DNA of 64,000 nt, from NCBI RefSeq assembly GCF_901000735.1, contig NC_081542.1, forward strand, positions 16,035,577 through 16,099,576, in the 5' to 3' direction. The position numbers and the translations under genes were made by a program. Below the pieces are notes generated by a model, which ran no database searches, had not been told where the DNA came from, and saw only the letters and a program-made list of their open reading frames with translations. Shown one piece after another: positions 1-11,300 of the stretch (position 1 is its first letter; each line of letters begins with the position of its first letter). The stretch comes from Corylus avellana. Lineage: Eukaryota; Streptophyta; Magnoliopsida; Fagales; Betulaceae.

Positions 1-400
1 TTTTTAAAAAAAAAACTCAATCAATTTACAAATTTTATATACTACCGATCTCTTTCTTATTTTCACTACCTATCTGTTCCTTTTTTCCCGACCAATCAAC
101 TGGCTCAGCCAAAATAAAATTTTCGTTTTCCAATGAATTCAAAGTCAAAAAAAAAAAAAAAAATCACAACCAAAGCACTCGAAATTCTCTTTTCTCTCAA
201 TTTCTCTGCATCCAAATGATGATTAAATCTCAACGTCTCTCTTTGGAATTGGCCGGCCAGCGTTAAGATCAAAGGTGATCTCCGACATGCTCGTCGTCGT
301 TCTCGGTAAACAAAGGAGTGAGAGTCTGTGGGATGGGGGGCATTTTGGGTAGAAAAAGGTTAGAAGTGATGGGAGCATTTTCGGTAGAAAAAGGTCAGAA

Positions 401-427
401 GTGATCACGTGCGTCGCACGTGATCAC
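401..427. repeat. 27-bp palindrome with two G-box cores
   Basis: Two perfect 13-bp arms (GTGATCACGTGCG and its reverse complement) face each other around a single T. Each arm contains CACGTG, the G-box core bound by plant bHLH and bZIP factors, and TGATCA. It sits in an intergenic repeat (about 270-560) that has other repeated phrases such as 'attgaaactttgga'. No gene starts near it, so it is more likely part of a transposable-element end than a promoter. Confidence 0.75.
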
Positions 428-599
428 TGTTCTGTCAGTCAAAGCGGCTCTGACTGACGGAATGCCTAAATTGAAATAAATTGAAACTTTAGGAGGGTGG
501 ATTGCAAAAATTGAAACTTTGGAGGTCGAATTGCAAATCGCTGACAACTTTGGAGGGGTAAACTGTAATTTTCCCATTTTTAAAAAAAGAAAGAAAAAA

Positions 600-1290
600 G
601 AATTGAGAGTGACTTAGCCATTTGTGGGTGGCCATGGGATGACCGGGACATCCCCATCTGGCTGATTTGGGGGTAGCGAGCCACCCCATGACTCATAAGG
701 ATCAAAAGTTCTCACATTGCTGTTTAACAAGGCTCTGTCCGCAGCAAACAAATGGTTGCTGCAAACAAATGGATGCCCACCTCCGCAGCAAAATAAATAA
801 ATAAAATGTAAATAAAAAATCTTATTAAAAATTTTGAGCAAGAAGTAGGAGGAGGAAAAACGATTCTTCACCTGGATTGCCTATGGGTTGTTGGAGGAGG
901 CTGGCGTTGGTCAGTAGGTGGACTTGTAGAGAGCGCGAGATGCCGAAGAGACACGGGTTTTGGCTAGAGAGGGAGGTTTGGGCTCCTTGGGGTGGCTGAG
1001 CCACCCCCAAACGGGCCATATGGGGGTGGTTCCGGCCACCCCCTTTGGCCATTAGGGTGGCCGAAAGGCCTGAAACTACCCCCAAATTCACTGGGAATTG
1101 TTTCGGCCACAAAAAAAAAAAAAATTTTAAAAAAAAATTAATTATATAATACGTAGCGACATTTGATTGGTGCTAATGTAGTGTTCCGTTAAATTATGAA
1201 AACCACAAATACGAGATAAAAATGAAACTCTAAAGAAAAAAAAAAAAATAAACCGTTGAAACTTTATGGGGTAAAAGAGTATTTAATTTT
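600..1290. repeat. Dispersed repeat with GGGGTGGC hairpins, copy A
   Basis: This stretch is locally GC-richer than its surroundings and holds several short palindromes built on GGGGTGGC and GCCACCCC, for example around 988-1007. A related segment with the same hairpins and a similar downstream part (dwelling on 'gattggt', a proline-free AT tail and 'aaaaccaca') occurs at 50370-50760. The shared structure marks both as copies of one dispersed, non-coding element. The superfamily cannot be assigned from two copies. Confidence 0.5.
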
Positions 1291-2276
1291 TTTTTAAATA
1301 AAATATTTTATTAAAGATCAATCATGTCAAACAGTTATTGAAAAAATGACAACAGATCGAAACAACAAAGTTGCCAAAGTCATTCAATGGCTATAGAGGG
1401 CTCAATTTTTTAGGCATAATTGTATTTCTCAAGTATTTTGTCAAGAAAATTCACAAAATATTAACATATATAATAATCTATTTGACCATAGCTCAAACTG
1501 CGGTCATGGAGAATCTTTGTGACAAAATTAAAAACCAATGGAACTTTTTGATAATCCATCAAAACAAATGGAGTGGTCGATTTTAATCTTTTTTCGTAAA
1601 AGTAATTGTTTTGATGTCATTAATTTTAGTTTTTTAGTCTTTTTTGAAATATACATTAATGTATTTTAGTAGTTTATATAGTATGTTTTTACAATGAATG
1701 GCAATGTGTTAAGTTTTGCCAACAAAGTATTTGCAATACAGTGCAGTTTGGGGTTTGTGAATGAATAACTCTTTTCAAGAAAGCTCTTATAAGTATCGAG
1801 TCATATATTGAGAGAAAGCATATATAAAGAAAGAGAGTAGTTAATATATTTAAGTAAACTATTAGTCCATTAGTTTAGGCTTTTGTATTAATATGACTTG
1901 TGGATGCAATTTTTATTATTTTTGAAAGCGGATTCTTTCACCTATTGAAATTTTTCTAGCATTATTTATGATATTCACTTTTATTTGTTTTCTTTTTAGG
2001 GTTAGAAGGCTGTAAAAACTTATTGTAGTGCTAATTTTAAAACATGTTATTTAACTAATTATGCAACTTTAGAAGCATTTTCTCACGTTCTCTCTTCTAT
2101 CCTCCCTTAATATATAGCCATTTTTCCCCTTTTCGAATAAGAAAACGAAATGAACCTGATCATGATATATATAAATATATCTTACTGATCGGATCTGATC
2201 TAATTTGCAGAGGCATGATCTTATGTAATATATATCCTCATTTATTTTATTTTATTTTATATTGCATCCCAATTCA

Positions 2277-2319
<43 letters not shown>

Positions 2320-3110
2320 CTCGATAACAACACTAGCATCAGCCTGGCATGCTTGGAACTTGTGTAAAAGCTCTGATTCTGGAGCCAACAAGAAACATTT
2401 TGGACATTGATATTTTCGTCTTTTTTGGTCTTTGACGCCACAAATATATCCCACACTCATCGGGGTTTCATAATTATTTATTTGTTTTTTAATTGTTGGC
2501 ATGTTTATTATTGCTCTAGAAGCACCCCCCTAATAAAAGGGCTAACAAAGAGTAATACTACGAATCTTTTTTGTGTTCTTCTTGAGTTATTCAAAAATAA
2601 TGTGGTTATTAAAATTATTATTTGATCAAAATTTAACAACGATTAATCACAAGTTCAATTATAATTTTAATAGTCACATCATTCTTGAAAAGACTAAAAA
2701 AAAATACAAAAGAGACTTATAAAATTACTGGTCTAATAAATAAATCCCACACTCATTGGGGTCTCATAATAATTCGTCTACTTTATTGTATCGAAGGGCC
2801 ACAATCCAGTCCCTGAAAAGCACAAGAATGGTTTTGTGCATCCTAATTTATTTATTTTTAATCAATTGGAAAAATTGGTTACAACCTTACAAGGACGGTT
2901 TGTGGATCCTAATTAACAAGCATACAATAGTGGTGGCAACCAAAGGCAAAACTAGAAAAGACCCAAAAAAAAAAAAAAAAATCCTTTTTAGGTGGTAAAA
3001 AAACTAATTTGAAAGGGGTTTAAGAGTTTGTATGGGTAGACTTCATTTGATTTTTTTTTTTTTAGCTAGGCTAGACAGTACTCCATCCTCTCCATACACA
3101 CACACACACA

Positions 3111-3151
<41 letters not shown>

Positions 3152-3524
3152 ATTTGGCTTGTCGCATTGATAATAACCTTTAGAGAAGAACAATAAGAAA
3201 AAGACTGCTGCCAATATACAATTTATCTCTTTCATCATTAACATTAAGGGGAATGGCTCTGGATATATCTATATATATCTTATCTCTGAAATAGTTATTT
3301 ATTTGTATTTTAATTGTTGGCATGAATAGTCAAACGATTGTTAATTTGTTATCAACATGGGACACGCTGTCATTATAATTCACAGAGTCTCGATCATGAG
3401 ACAACTAGACAATGAAAGACCTCTCTTTATGTTTAATCGTACACTTTCCTTTTTTGGAAGTATTTACCTACGTTCCCCAATAAAGGAAACTAAATTATAG
3501 GTTAGTTTTACTTTATTATTTTTT
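1291..3524. other. Gene-free AT-rich stretch with microsatellites
   Basis: I see no coding exon here. It holds a (TA)n tract at about 2278-2317 and a compound CA/TA/GA tract at about 3095-3150. The segment around 3285-3480 resembles 6640-6830 and belongs to the partial duplication described under the pseudogene at 6842-7055. Confidence 0.6.
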
Positions 3525-3540
3525 AAATTAAAGAATTTCA

Positions 3541-3642
3541 GTCCCCAAGAGGTAGCTCAATCGGCTGGGATCACGCTTAATGAAGTAGAGGTCTCTAGTT
3601 CGAATCCCCCCTCCCCCCTCTTGTGCGGACATGTCAAAAAAA
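3541..3642 (+). mobile_element. tRNA-derived SINE, full length, with target-site duplication
   Basis: The head resembles a tRNA gene with a pol III A box (TAGCTCAATCGGCTGGGA) and a B box (AGTTCGAATCC) about 35 bases later, followed by a short body ending in 'ggacatgtc' and an A tract. A 16-bp perfect direct repeat (AAATTAAAGAATTTCA) flanks it at 3525-3540 and 3643-3658. The body after the B box has no tRNA fold, so this is a SINE and not a functional tRNA gene. It lies just 3' of the TMEM205-like gene. Related partial copies are at 40934-41021 and 42470-42555. Confidence 0.88.
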
Positions 3643-3857
3643 AAATTAAAGAATTTCATTTGACAGTGTGTTAAAAAAAGAAGAAGGATAATTTAAAAAT
3701 ATAAAAAAATCATGTATTGAAATCACATGCAAAAATGCATTTTAAAAAAATGTACAATTTTAAAAATCAAATTGTAATTCTTTAAATTACATTTTTAAAA
3801 CTTACCCTTTTCATTAACCATATTTTTAAAATCACCAAACCGCCAAAAGCTATGAAA

Positions 3858-5581
3858 CTACAAATTGATTTTTCCAGCCAAGTACCATGAATGCATAATT
3901 AGGGTGGCAAAGAAGAAGATTTGAGCCAGGGCTGCTACCCCATGAATACTCCTAAATTTCCTGTTCATGGCTGCAAGCTTTGTATTCACCTTTGCAACTT
4001 CCATGTTCTTTGACAGCCCAATTTCTTCCCCAATACTCAATTCTCTCTCCACTTTATGCCTCTGCTTCATCATCTGCACCACAATAATTAAACAAAACAA
4101 AATGACAGACTTATCAAAAACTCCACCAGCAATGAGCAAACCGTTTATATACTCCACACGATCATTCTCAGAATGGACAAGAACAATATTCATCTCTTTC
4201 AACTGTTAAATTACTAGTTATCTTAAAATGATAAGTTGATAGAAAGAGAGAAATTTAATCACTTAGAATTTGTTTGAGATTGCGTTTGATGAGCCTAAAA
4301 GTGCGTTTAACACTCAAAAAGTTCGTTTGAAAAAAAAACAATCATTTGGTAAAAAAAATTAAAAGCGTTTTTAAGAATAAAAAAAACCTAAACATGACCA
4401 AAACTCACTTTTGACAAAAGCTTGAAAATGAAGCTTTTGCCAAAAAACGTTTTTTTACTTAAAATCTCTATTTCTCAAACGCAATCTCAAACATGCTCTT
4501 AATCATCACTTTAATACTTCCCCTTATATGTGAGTTCAAACTCTATTTTTAGGCCCAATACGTGGAATATTTAATTTAAATGAGGTGATTAGACGGAGTC
4601 TAGATTCGATTCTATGACATTTGGCTATGATACCATATTAAATTACCAATGATTTTAAAAGATTAAACTGATACGGAGAGATAAATTAAATCACTTAATC
4701 ATCATTTTAACACTTTTAACATGACGAACCCACGTTACATAAAGTGGGAATTTGTAAGAACTTTAAGTAATTACCTCGATGGTCATGGGCGCAAAGACAA
4801 ACAAATTGGAGAGATTGAATGCCAACGAAGACAGCAAGAGCCCAAGTTGGTACTTCTCAGCTGGAGACGACGACTTCCATGGATGCAGATACGCAAACGA
4901 GCCTGCTGATATTGCACAGCAGATCCCAACCAGAATGAAACTCGCGGGAAACAACTTGCTTCGCAGATTTCCAAACAGATGCCTTGGAAGATTCCTAAGA
5001 ATTGTCAAACGGATTTTCAACGAAATAGCTTACGAAAATGCTACTATAATGCAAATGTTTCTTAAAATAATGACGATATATAGATTCTAACACATAACTA
5101 AACAACCTTCTTTTGTTGTTCTGCAGATTACTACAAAATAATTCGGTTTTAGTGATGGGCAATTGGTGACATTTCAATGGCAAAAAAAGGTTACTAACGG
5201 GTTGGTGACGTGTCACTAGTGACGCGTAAAAAATCCACCGGTCTAGAATTGAAATTGGTGAAATTTCAGTAGTTGAAATTTTTACTTACTTTTCCGAGTA
5301 ACCAAACATGACAGAATTGGTGGCATGCATGCATACTATATACAAGGATAAGAGATGTAAAGAGAAGAGTGTTACAGGAACAAGACGAAGACTGCAGGGA
5401 AGGTGACCCAGAGAGCGGTGCCAAAGGCGGTGGAGAAGCTGAGAAGATATGTCAGTTTGAGGTAGGGAGCAAGCTTCGTCGAAATCTGACCGTCCGATTT
5501 CGATCCAAAGCTCTCCGGCGAGAATATCACTCCCATTGATAAGAAAGTCACGAACGCTACTAATTTCCTTGGCCAACTCAT
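3858..5581 (-). CDS. TMEM205-like (DUF4149) multi-span membrane protein
   Basis: Three exons on the minus strand, 5376-5581, 4775-4994 and 3858-4073, join with GT-AG borders and conserved phase into a 213-residue protein. It is a small hydrophobic protein with membrane segments near residues 48-68, 82-104, 116-138 and 187-207 and a hydrophobic N-terminal stretch at 6-20. The phrases FGTALWVTF, NLPRHLFGNLRSKLFP, LNLSNLFVFAP-type and HGVAALAQ are typical of the TMEM205/DUF4149 family. Plant members are poorly characterised; animal TMEM205 is linked to membrane trafficking and drug resistance, so function here is unknown. The start is the first ATG (5581) of exon 1, 35-45 bases below a TATA box. 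Intron 2 carries a MITE. A broken copy of exon 3 lies at 6842-7055. Confidence 0.85.
4266..4498. mobile_element. Tourist-like (PIF/Harbinger) MITE in TMEM205-like intron 2
   Basis: Its ends are inverted repeats sharing GTTTGAGATTGCGTTTGA, starting GAATTTG on the left and GAGCATG on the right (as reverse complement). The trinucleotide TTA flanks it on both sides (4263-4265 and 4499-4501), the usual target duplication for PIF/Harbinger. It has no coding capacity (233 bp). The sequence it interrupts occurs uninterrupted at about 4688-4716, which serves as a related empty site. Confidence 0.85.
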
Positions 5582-6069
5582 CTCTCTCTCCCTCTGTATG
5601 CAAAATGGAGGTTTTATATATAAACTTTTAAGGGGATACGTAGAGAGCGCGCCAATCTCTCATAACAGAAGTGTGAAAACTATATTTTATTTTTGTGATC
5701 AAGGAGAAGGCATTACAATGCTATATATATATATACACGTTAATCAAATCTGCAAGACTTACGCCGAAAGACTATAACAAAATAAAAAATAGGAAACTTA
5801 TAATTACACCATATCAAGCAAAGAAATGAAATAGAAAAAATAAAAACGTGTTGATAACTCTTTTCTGGAGATATTCATTTTCCCCGGAAGATGGATAAGA
5901 TAAAGCTGGCTCACATAACAAAAATTGTACATCATGGGCTCACATAACAAAAATTATTAATTGGCTTATCAAATTATCTATGGAGCTATGTATAATAACT
6001 CTAACATAACAAAAAATTTTGACGTGGTGAAAATGTCACGTCAAAAACTTGAATTTTTTTACACCCGCC
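5582..6069. other. Upstream region of the TMEM205-like gene
   Basis: No exon is visible. Beyond the TATA box it holds a short TA tract (5722-5735) and, at 6017-6046, a 10-bp inverted repeat (TTTTGACGTG / CACGTCAAAA) with a 10-bp spacer. Confidence 0.5.
5613..5626 (-). promoter_or_regulatory. TATA box of the TMEM205-like gene
   Basis: Read on the minus strand the sequence is GTTTATATATAAAACC, a good TATA element 32-45 bases upstream of the ATG at 5581. This implies a very short 5' leader, which contains a GAGAGAG run. Confidence 0.55.
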
Positions 6070-6474
6070 CAGTGGTGGAGCCAGACGTTTCAGAATGTAG
6101 GGGCCGTAAAAAACAAAAAAACATATATAAAAGTTTATAAATATGTGCTCAAATTGATATATTAAAAATATAACATGTTCGCACTATATCAAAAAGACAG
6201 AAATGCAAAAAATAAAAGAATTCATAAGTGAGTGCGTGAGAAAGAGGGAAAAGAAACAATTTTTTTTATTTTAATACTTGGAGGGGCCTATGTAGCTGAT
6301 TGTGTGCTCAATAGATGGACAAGTGCTCAATTTTTTTTTAATAAAAAATTCTTTGTGGGGGCCCTATGTAGCTGGACGAGTGCTCAATGGCAGGACTTTT
6401 GCTCTTTTTTTTATTTTTTAATATTTCTTGTGGGTGCCGTGGCCACCTCTGGCCTACATGTGGCTCCGCCACTG
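6070..6474. mobile_element. Non-autonomous hAT-type MITE, 405 bp
   Basis: It begins CAGTGGTGGAGCCAGACGT and ends with the inverted counterpart (reverse complement CAGTGGCGGAGCCACATGT). An identical 8-bp direct repeat, CACCCGCC, flanks it at 6062-6069 and 6475-6482; 8-bp duplications are typical of hAT transposons. The inside is AT-rich with 'gggggcc' and 'atgtagct' repeats and no transposase. CAGTGGCGGAGCCA ends are common in dicot genomes. Confidence 0.88.
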
Positions 6475-6841
6475 CACCCGCCTTTTTAATCGTTGAGATA
6501 TGTCAAGAAACACACGTCAGAAGGGATTTCTGACGTGTCAATGTCAAAAACTCTTAATCAAAAAATTACTCAATTTTTGTAGAATATATATGGCTCAGCT
6601 GCTAATTAATATACATTTTATGTGTTTCAACAACATCAAAGAGATGGCATTTTTATTATTGTTAAATATAACATGTGACCGTTGTCATTATAATTCATCG
6701 ACAACTAAACAACGAAAGGGCCTTTCTCTTTACATATTGTATATTCGAATGGTTCCTTTTTTTTGAAGTACTTTTGAATTCAAAGTACCACCTACCTTCT
6801 TTCCCAATAAAGGGGAACCAAATTGAAACTAGAGATTGATT

Positions 6842-7055
6842 TTAGTTGCCAAGTACCACGAGTGCATGCATAATTAGGCTCGCAAAGTACATGATATGAG
6901 CCAGCAGGGATGCTACCCCATGAATCATCCTAAATTTCCTATTCATGGCTGCATGCTTCCTATTCACCCTTGCAACTTCCGTGTTCTTTGACAGCCCAAT
7001 TTCTTCCCCGGCCAATATGCAATTTTCTCTCCACCTTATGCCTTTGCTTCATCAT
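6842..7055 (-). pseudogene. Broken duplicate of TMEM205-like exon 3
   Basis: On the minus strand this matches exon 3 of the gene at 3858-5581 from its first codons (MMKQRHKVER) to near its stop, including the intron acceptor at its upper edge. A 4-base insertion after the 'ATTGG' equivalent of codon 14 shifts the frame, and a second 4-base insertion near the 'ATGCAT' close to the end shifts it again. No exon 1 or 2 copy is seen above it. The 3' flank down to about 6640 also resembles 3285-3480, so this is a partial segmental duplication and not a retrocopy. The SINE at 3541-3642 is absent from this copy. Confidence 0.8.
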
Positions 7056-8396
7056 CTGCAGTACCGCAATAAACAAAACTGAAGAAACTTATAATGCAAT
7101 GGAAAATTAAATGTAAAAGTGGAGAAAATGAGATAAAGATTTGCAGGTAATTAGGTGTTAGACACCTATATCCACCACTAGGAAAAAGCTCAAACGAGCT
7201 ACATTTTGCTCTTTTTCTCTAATGAAATTTACAAGACAAAAAGACTCATATTTATAGAACAAATTGTGTAGATAACGCTAAAGTATGGTAATCAAATAAC
7301 ACTATTAACATGATTACAATCGATCCTATATGGTAATTATCATATATGGAATATACATCTATCATAGAGATGATGGCCGAAAAATGGTTGGAGATGGTGT
7401 GTCCAGCGGCGGTGGCCAAGTGATATTGGCAGCCAGCAACGATAGCTAGTGATGGGCCTTTAATAACAATATATATGTTGAAAATAGGCCACAATAGATT
7501 GAAGAATTTGGGCCAAAATAGGGTCAATTATGTGCCAAATATTATGGTTAGATGGGAAAGATCAATTATATCCTAATAAAGACAAAAGAAATTTTGAAAA
7601 GTGGTCTCCAGCTCATGAAAGATTGTACCTAGTATGAGACGCGTGGTGTAGAATGGATGAAATTAAAGCTGACAATTTTTTACACAACCCATAAATTCAA
7701 TACAAAATTAGAGGGTTCGAATTTGGCATAAACGAATTCAGGATCATAAATTAGTTGACTTGTTTGACCCACAAGTTGACCCGCTTATATATATATATAT
7801 TGAAACAGATCAAACGAGTCCTGTTAGGTTACGTCAACCAGGTTAAAGAGATTGTGTTTTGAATACAAGTGGGTCAAATAGCTAGGTCAATCGGGTTGCT
7901 CACGAGTCGTGCTCAAGTTTAAGTAGAAGAAATGACTTTTATAGGATTAGCGGGTCAAGTAGGTTGACTTGAACCCGACACAACAACCTATTTTTCTAGC
8001 CCTAAATGAAACCTTATCTCCAACTCAAGGCTTGGACACACTTAAGCTCCAAATGTTGGGCTTAGAACTCACGCCCACGATAGTTGCCCGACTTGAATTT
8101 CAGGAATCTGAGTGTCAAAGAGGACTTTACACGTGTCACAAATCTACGTCTTTCAAGTGCAACGTGGCGCGACAGTGAACGATCATATTTTGGTCGTCCC
8201 GCCAAAGCACCAAAATCAAAAAATCAACGAATTCCCTCCCACTATTTCACTCTTCCTCGACAAGCTTTAAAAAAGACTCACCAAATGACAAAACCCTCTT
8301 TTCCTCTTCTCCTTCATTTCAAACTCTCATTGCCAGTCCTTCATTCACTTCCCTCTTCTTAGGATTTCGATTTCCTCACTGAAATTCCATTCCCCG
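7056..8396. other. Intergenic, 5' flank of the BRCT-PHD gene
   Basis: No gene is supported. A stretch at 7700-7975 has repeated 'gggtcaa / ttgaccc' phrases in both orientations, probably an old transposon remnant. The last 200 bases are CT-rich, as is usual for a plant 5' leader. Confidence 0.5.
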
Positions 8397-11300
8397 ATGG
8401 AAAGCAATTCCCCTTCCACTGCGTTTCTCGACGTCCGTTTCGTTCTCTTCGGATTCGATCCCGTCAATGAAAACAAGGTCTCTTTCTCTCTCAAGTTTTG
8501 GATTGTTGATTATTTTGATTTGATTGGTAATTGATTGAATTTATTTGGTGAAAATTGCGATTATTGTAGGTTCGAGGTAGGCTTGTTTATGGCGGTGGAG
8601 TTGATGCTGGTCAGTATAGCCAAAGTTGTACTCATGTAATTGTGGATAAGCTTGTTTATGTAAGCTCTAGTTTCTGGTTTCACTTCATTTGCCTTTGATT
8701 ATTATTGTTTAATTAAAAATCTCTCTATCTACCACCCACCTTTTTTTGCTCCAGATTTGTATTATTTGTTGGTGAATTCTGTTGGTGTTTGTGTATGCTT
8801 ATAGTTAGTATGTGTGTTGTGTAGGATGATCCTGTGTGTATTGCTGCACGGAATGACGGCAAGACGCTCGTCACAGCCTTGTGGGTTGATCATAGTTTTG
8901 ATGTTGGAATGCCCGTTGATTCCACTTCGGTGTGTTTCTTATCTGGTTTTCTACGTAGACTGAATTTTCAGATTGACATAAGCATTTACATAGTTGAATA
9001 TGTCTTGGTCAAAGTGAAAATTTTGGTATGAACTAGAGGAGATTTTGCTACGTGTTGCTTAATTGTGGTTTATCAGGTTTAGAAAGTGGTTTCATGGTTT
9101 TCTTTATTTGCTTTAGTTTTGTATATGTATGTTCAAATCAATCTAGCACTTTAGGCTGATTAGAATCAGCAGGAAGCACTTATTTCTGAAAATTATTCTT
9201 TAGATTTTGGTAGACTCTGTGTGAAACTTAGACATTTATTCTCATGACCCTGTACCCATGGTTTTAGAAATCATTTGCCAAAAACTAGTTTGTAATCTAC
9301 ATTTTCTTTTGGAATCAGTTTTTTCTCCTCGTAATACCGTTTGCGTGCTATTAGATATTTATATTTGCTTTTAACAGATTATGTACAGGCCTCTCAAGGA
9401 TCTGAATGGGATACCGGGTGCGAAAAATTTAGTTATATGCTTAACCGGATATCAGCGGCAAGATCGAGATGACATTATGGTACACATTTCTCCTAGTGCC
9501 ACTTTTCAACTTTGAGTAGGGATTCTACTAGGAGTTACTGGAGACAGTGGTTTAATGAAAGGACATTGTATTATGACTTGATTTTTTTTCTACTTCTCAG
9601 GTTATGGTCAGCTTGATGGGTGCTAGGTTCTCTAAGCCATTGGTGGCAAACAAGGTTACTCATCTCATTTGCTATAAATTTGAGGGTGCGTAATCCGTGT
9701 TCTCAATAAAAATTGTGTATAAAATGAAATATGATTAATAGTTTTGTATTATACTGCATTTATTTGCTGTAATCTTCTTTTTGTTCCATGTTCAAATTCT
9801 CTTCAGGCATAGTTTATTTTGGGTAGCATTTGTTGTGCATTTTTAGTGAGCACAAGTTATTTATTGCTTTTTGAACCAAACCCAATCATTTTTGGGTTTT
9901 TCAAAACAAGAATTCTATTGTAGTCTTCATCCTTTAACTGGTTGAATGTGTCAGTTGATCTAAGTTTGTGAAAATGACAAATTGCATAATGGCTTAGGAT
10001 TGAAATTGTTGACCAATAAATTATATGGTTATGGTGGACTTTCCATGACCAGCTTCTCTGCTAAATACTGCAGAACTCTGGTAAATCTTGGTTCTTGAAA
10101 TGTCTTAAAGTTGTTTTATATTCCCTAGCAACTTTTGTTAATTGAATGACATGAGACACACTTACAGAAAAAGCATGTGGTTTTTTTTTGCCATACTCGG
10201 TTGGTCATTGTGGATAATTTTGCTGGAGATGATCGCTATATCTGTGGCCTATGAAGTAGTATTAAATTTTAATGGAGTATGTTATTATATGTAGGGGAGA
10301 AGTATGAACTTGCCAAAAAAGTCAAGATGATAAAGCTTGTCAATCATCGATGGTTGGAAGATTGGTATGTTGATGTGCTATTCATTCTTTTATGTTTGTT
10401 TTTGAAGTCTATACTGATACGAAGTATTCTATCTCATAACCTAACTGAGATTCTATGCCTTTTTGTATGAAGTGATAAGTTTTTCTTTTATCTAACCGCC
10501 TTTATTCGTCTGTAGCTTAAGGGATTGGGAACTTCTTCCAGAAGATAATTATTACAAGAGGTGAGACATTTGAATCCAAGATTGTGTGTTCTTGAATTTT
10601 ATACTTCTGTGGTATGCATCTAAGAATATATTCCATGCGGACTGCATTGGAAAGGAGAGGAGGGGAGAAGGGGGTTTTGCATTTTTTCTTATTCTATGTT
10701 GGTGAGAAGCTAATTACATCCTATGCCTACATGCATGCATAGGCAGAGTTGTTCCTTATGACATATTTTTAATTCCCGCTCATTTGATGAGTCTATTCTT
10801 TTGGTATTGATATCAGCCCTTGAATCCTGACCTTGAGGGCCTACAGTTCATGCATTTGCCCACAAATCCACAGGATTGATTGATATATAGAAATAAAAGG
10901 TGTCAAGATTTGTGTTTTCAACAAAAGAGAGGTTCGTGGTCTATATATAAGGCATTCACAATCCAGGAACAAATACAATATTCTGGAATATGAACACCTC
11001 ACCCTAGGACAACTTGTAGGGGCACCTCACCACCTTCTAGGGACACCTCATCCATCTTCTGGAATAAAGACACCTCACCAATACACCTCATCACTCTAAC
11101 AGAAGGAAAGAAGCTTATGATTGTTTTAGTAAAGTTCTTGGAGCCTGGAACACAATTATTGCATGACCTGAGTGACACACACTTTTAACTAATTAGATGC
11201 ACTGCGGATTCTATTTTTGATATTGTACCTTAAATTAAGGAAGAAAAGGAGAAAGGGAGGGAGTTATACGTTTTGCTTATTGCCCTAAAACTATGTCTAG

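Noticed and set aside
2257..2502. An open frame with a poly-(Tyr-Ile) tail
   Set aside because: The tail is a translated (TA)n microsatellite; the rest has no family resemblance.
3541..3633. A tRNA gene
   Set aside because: A and B boxes are present, but there is no acceptor stem or anticodon arm, and an A tail with a 16-bp target duplication marks a SINE.
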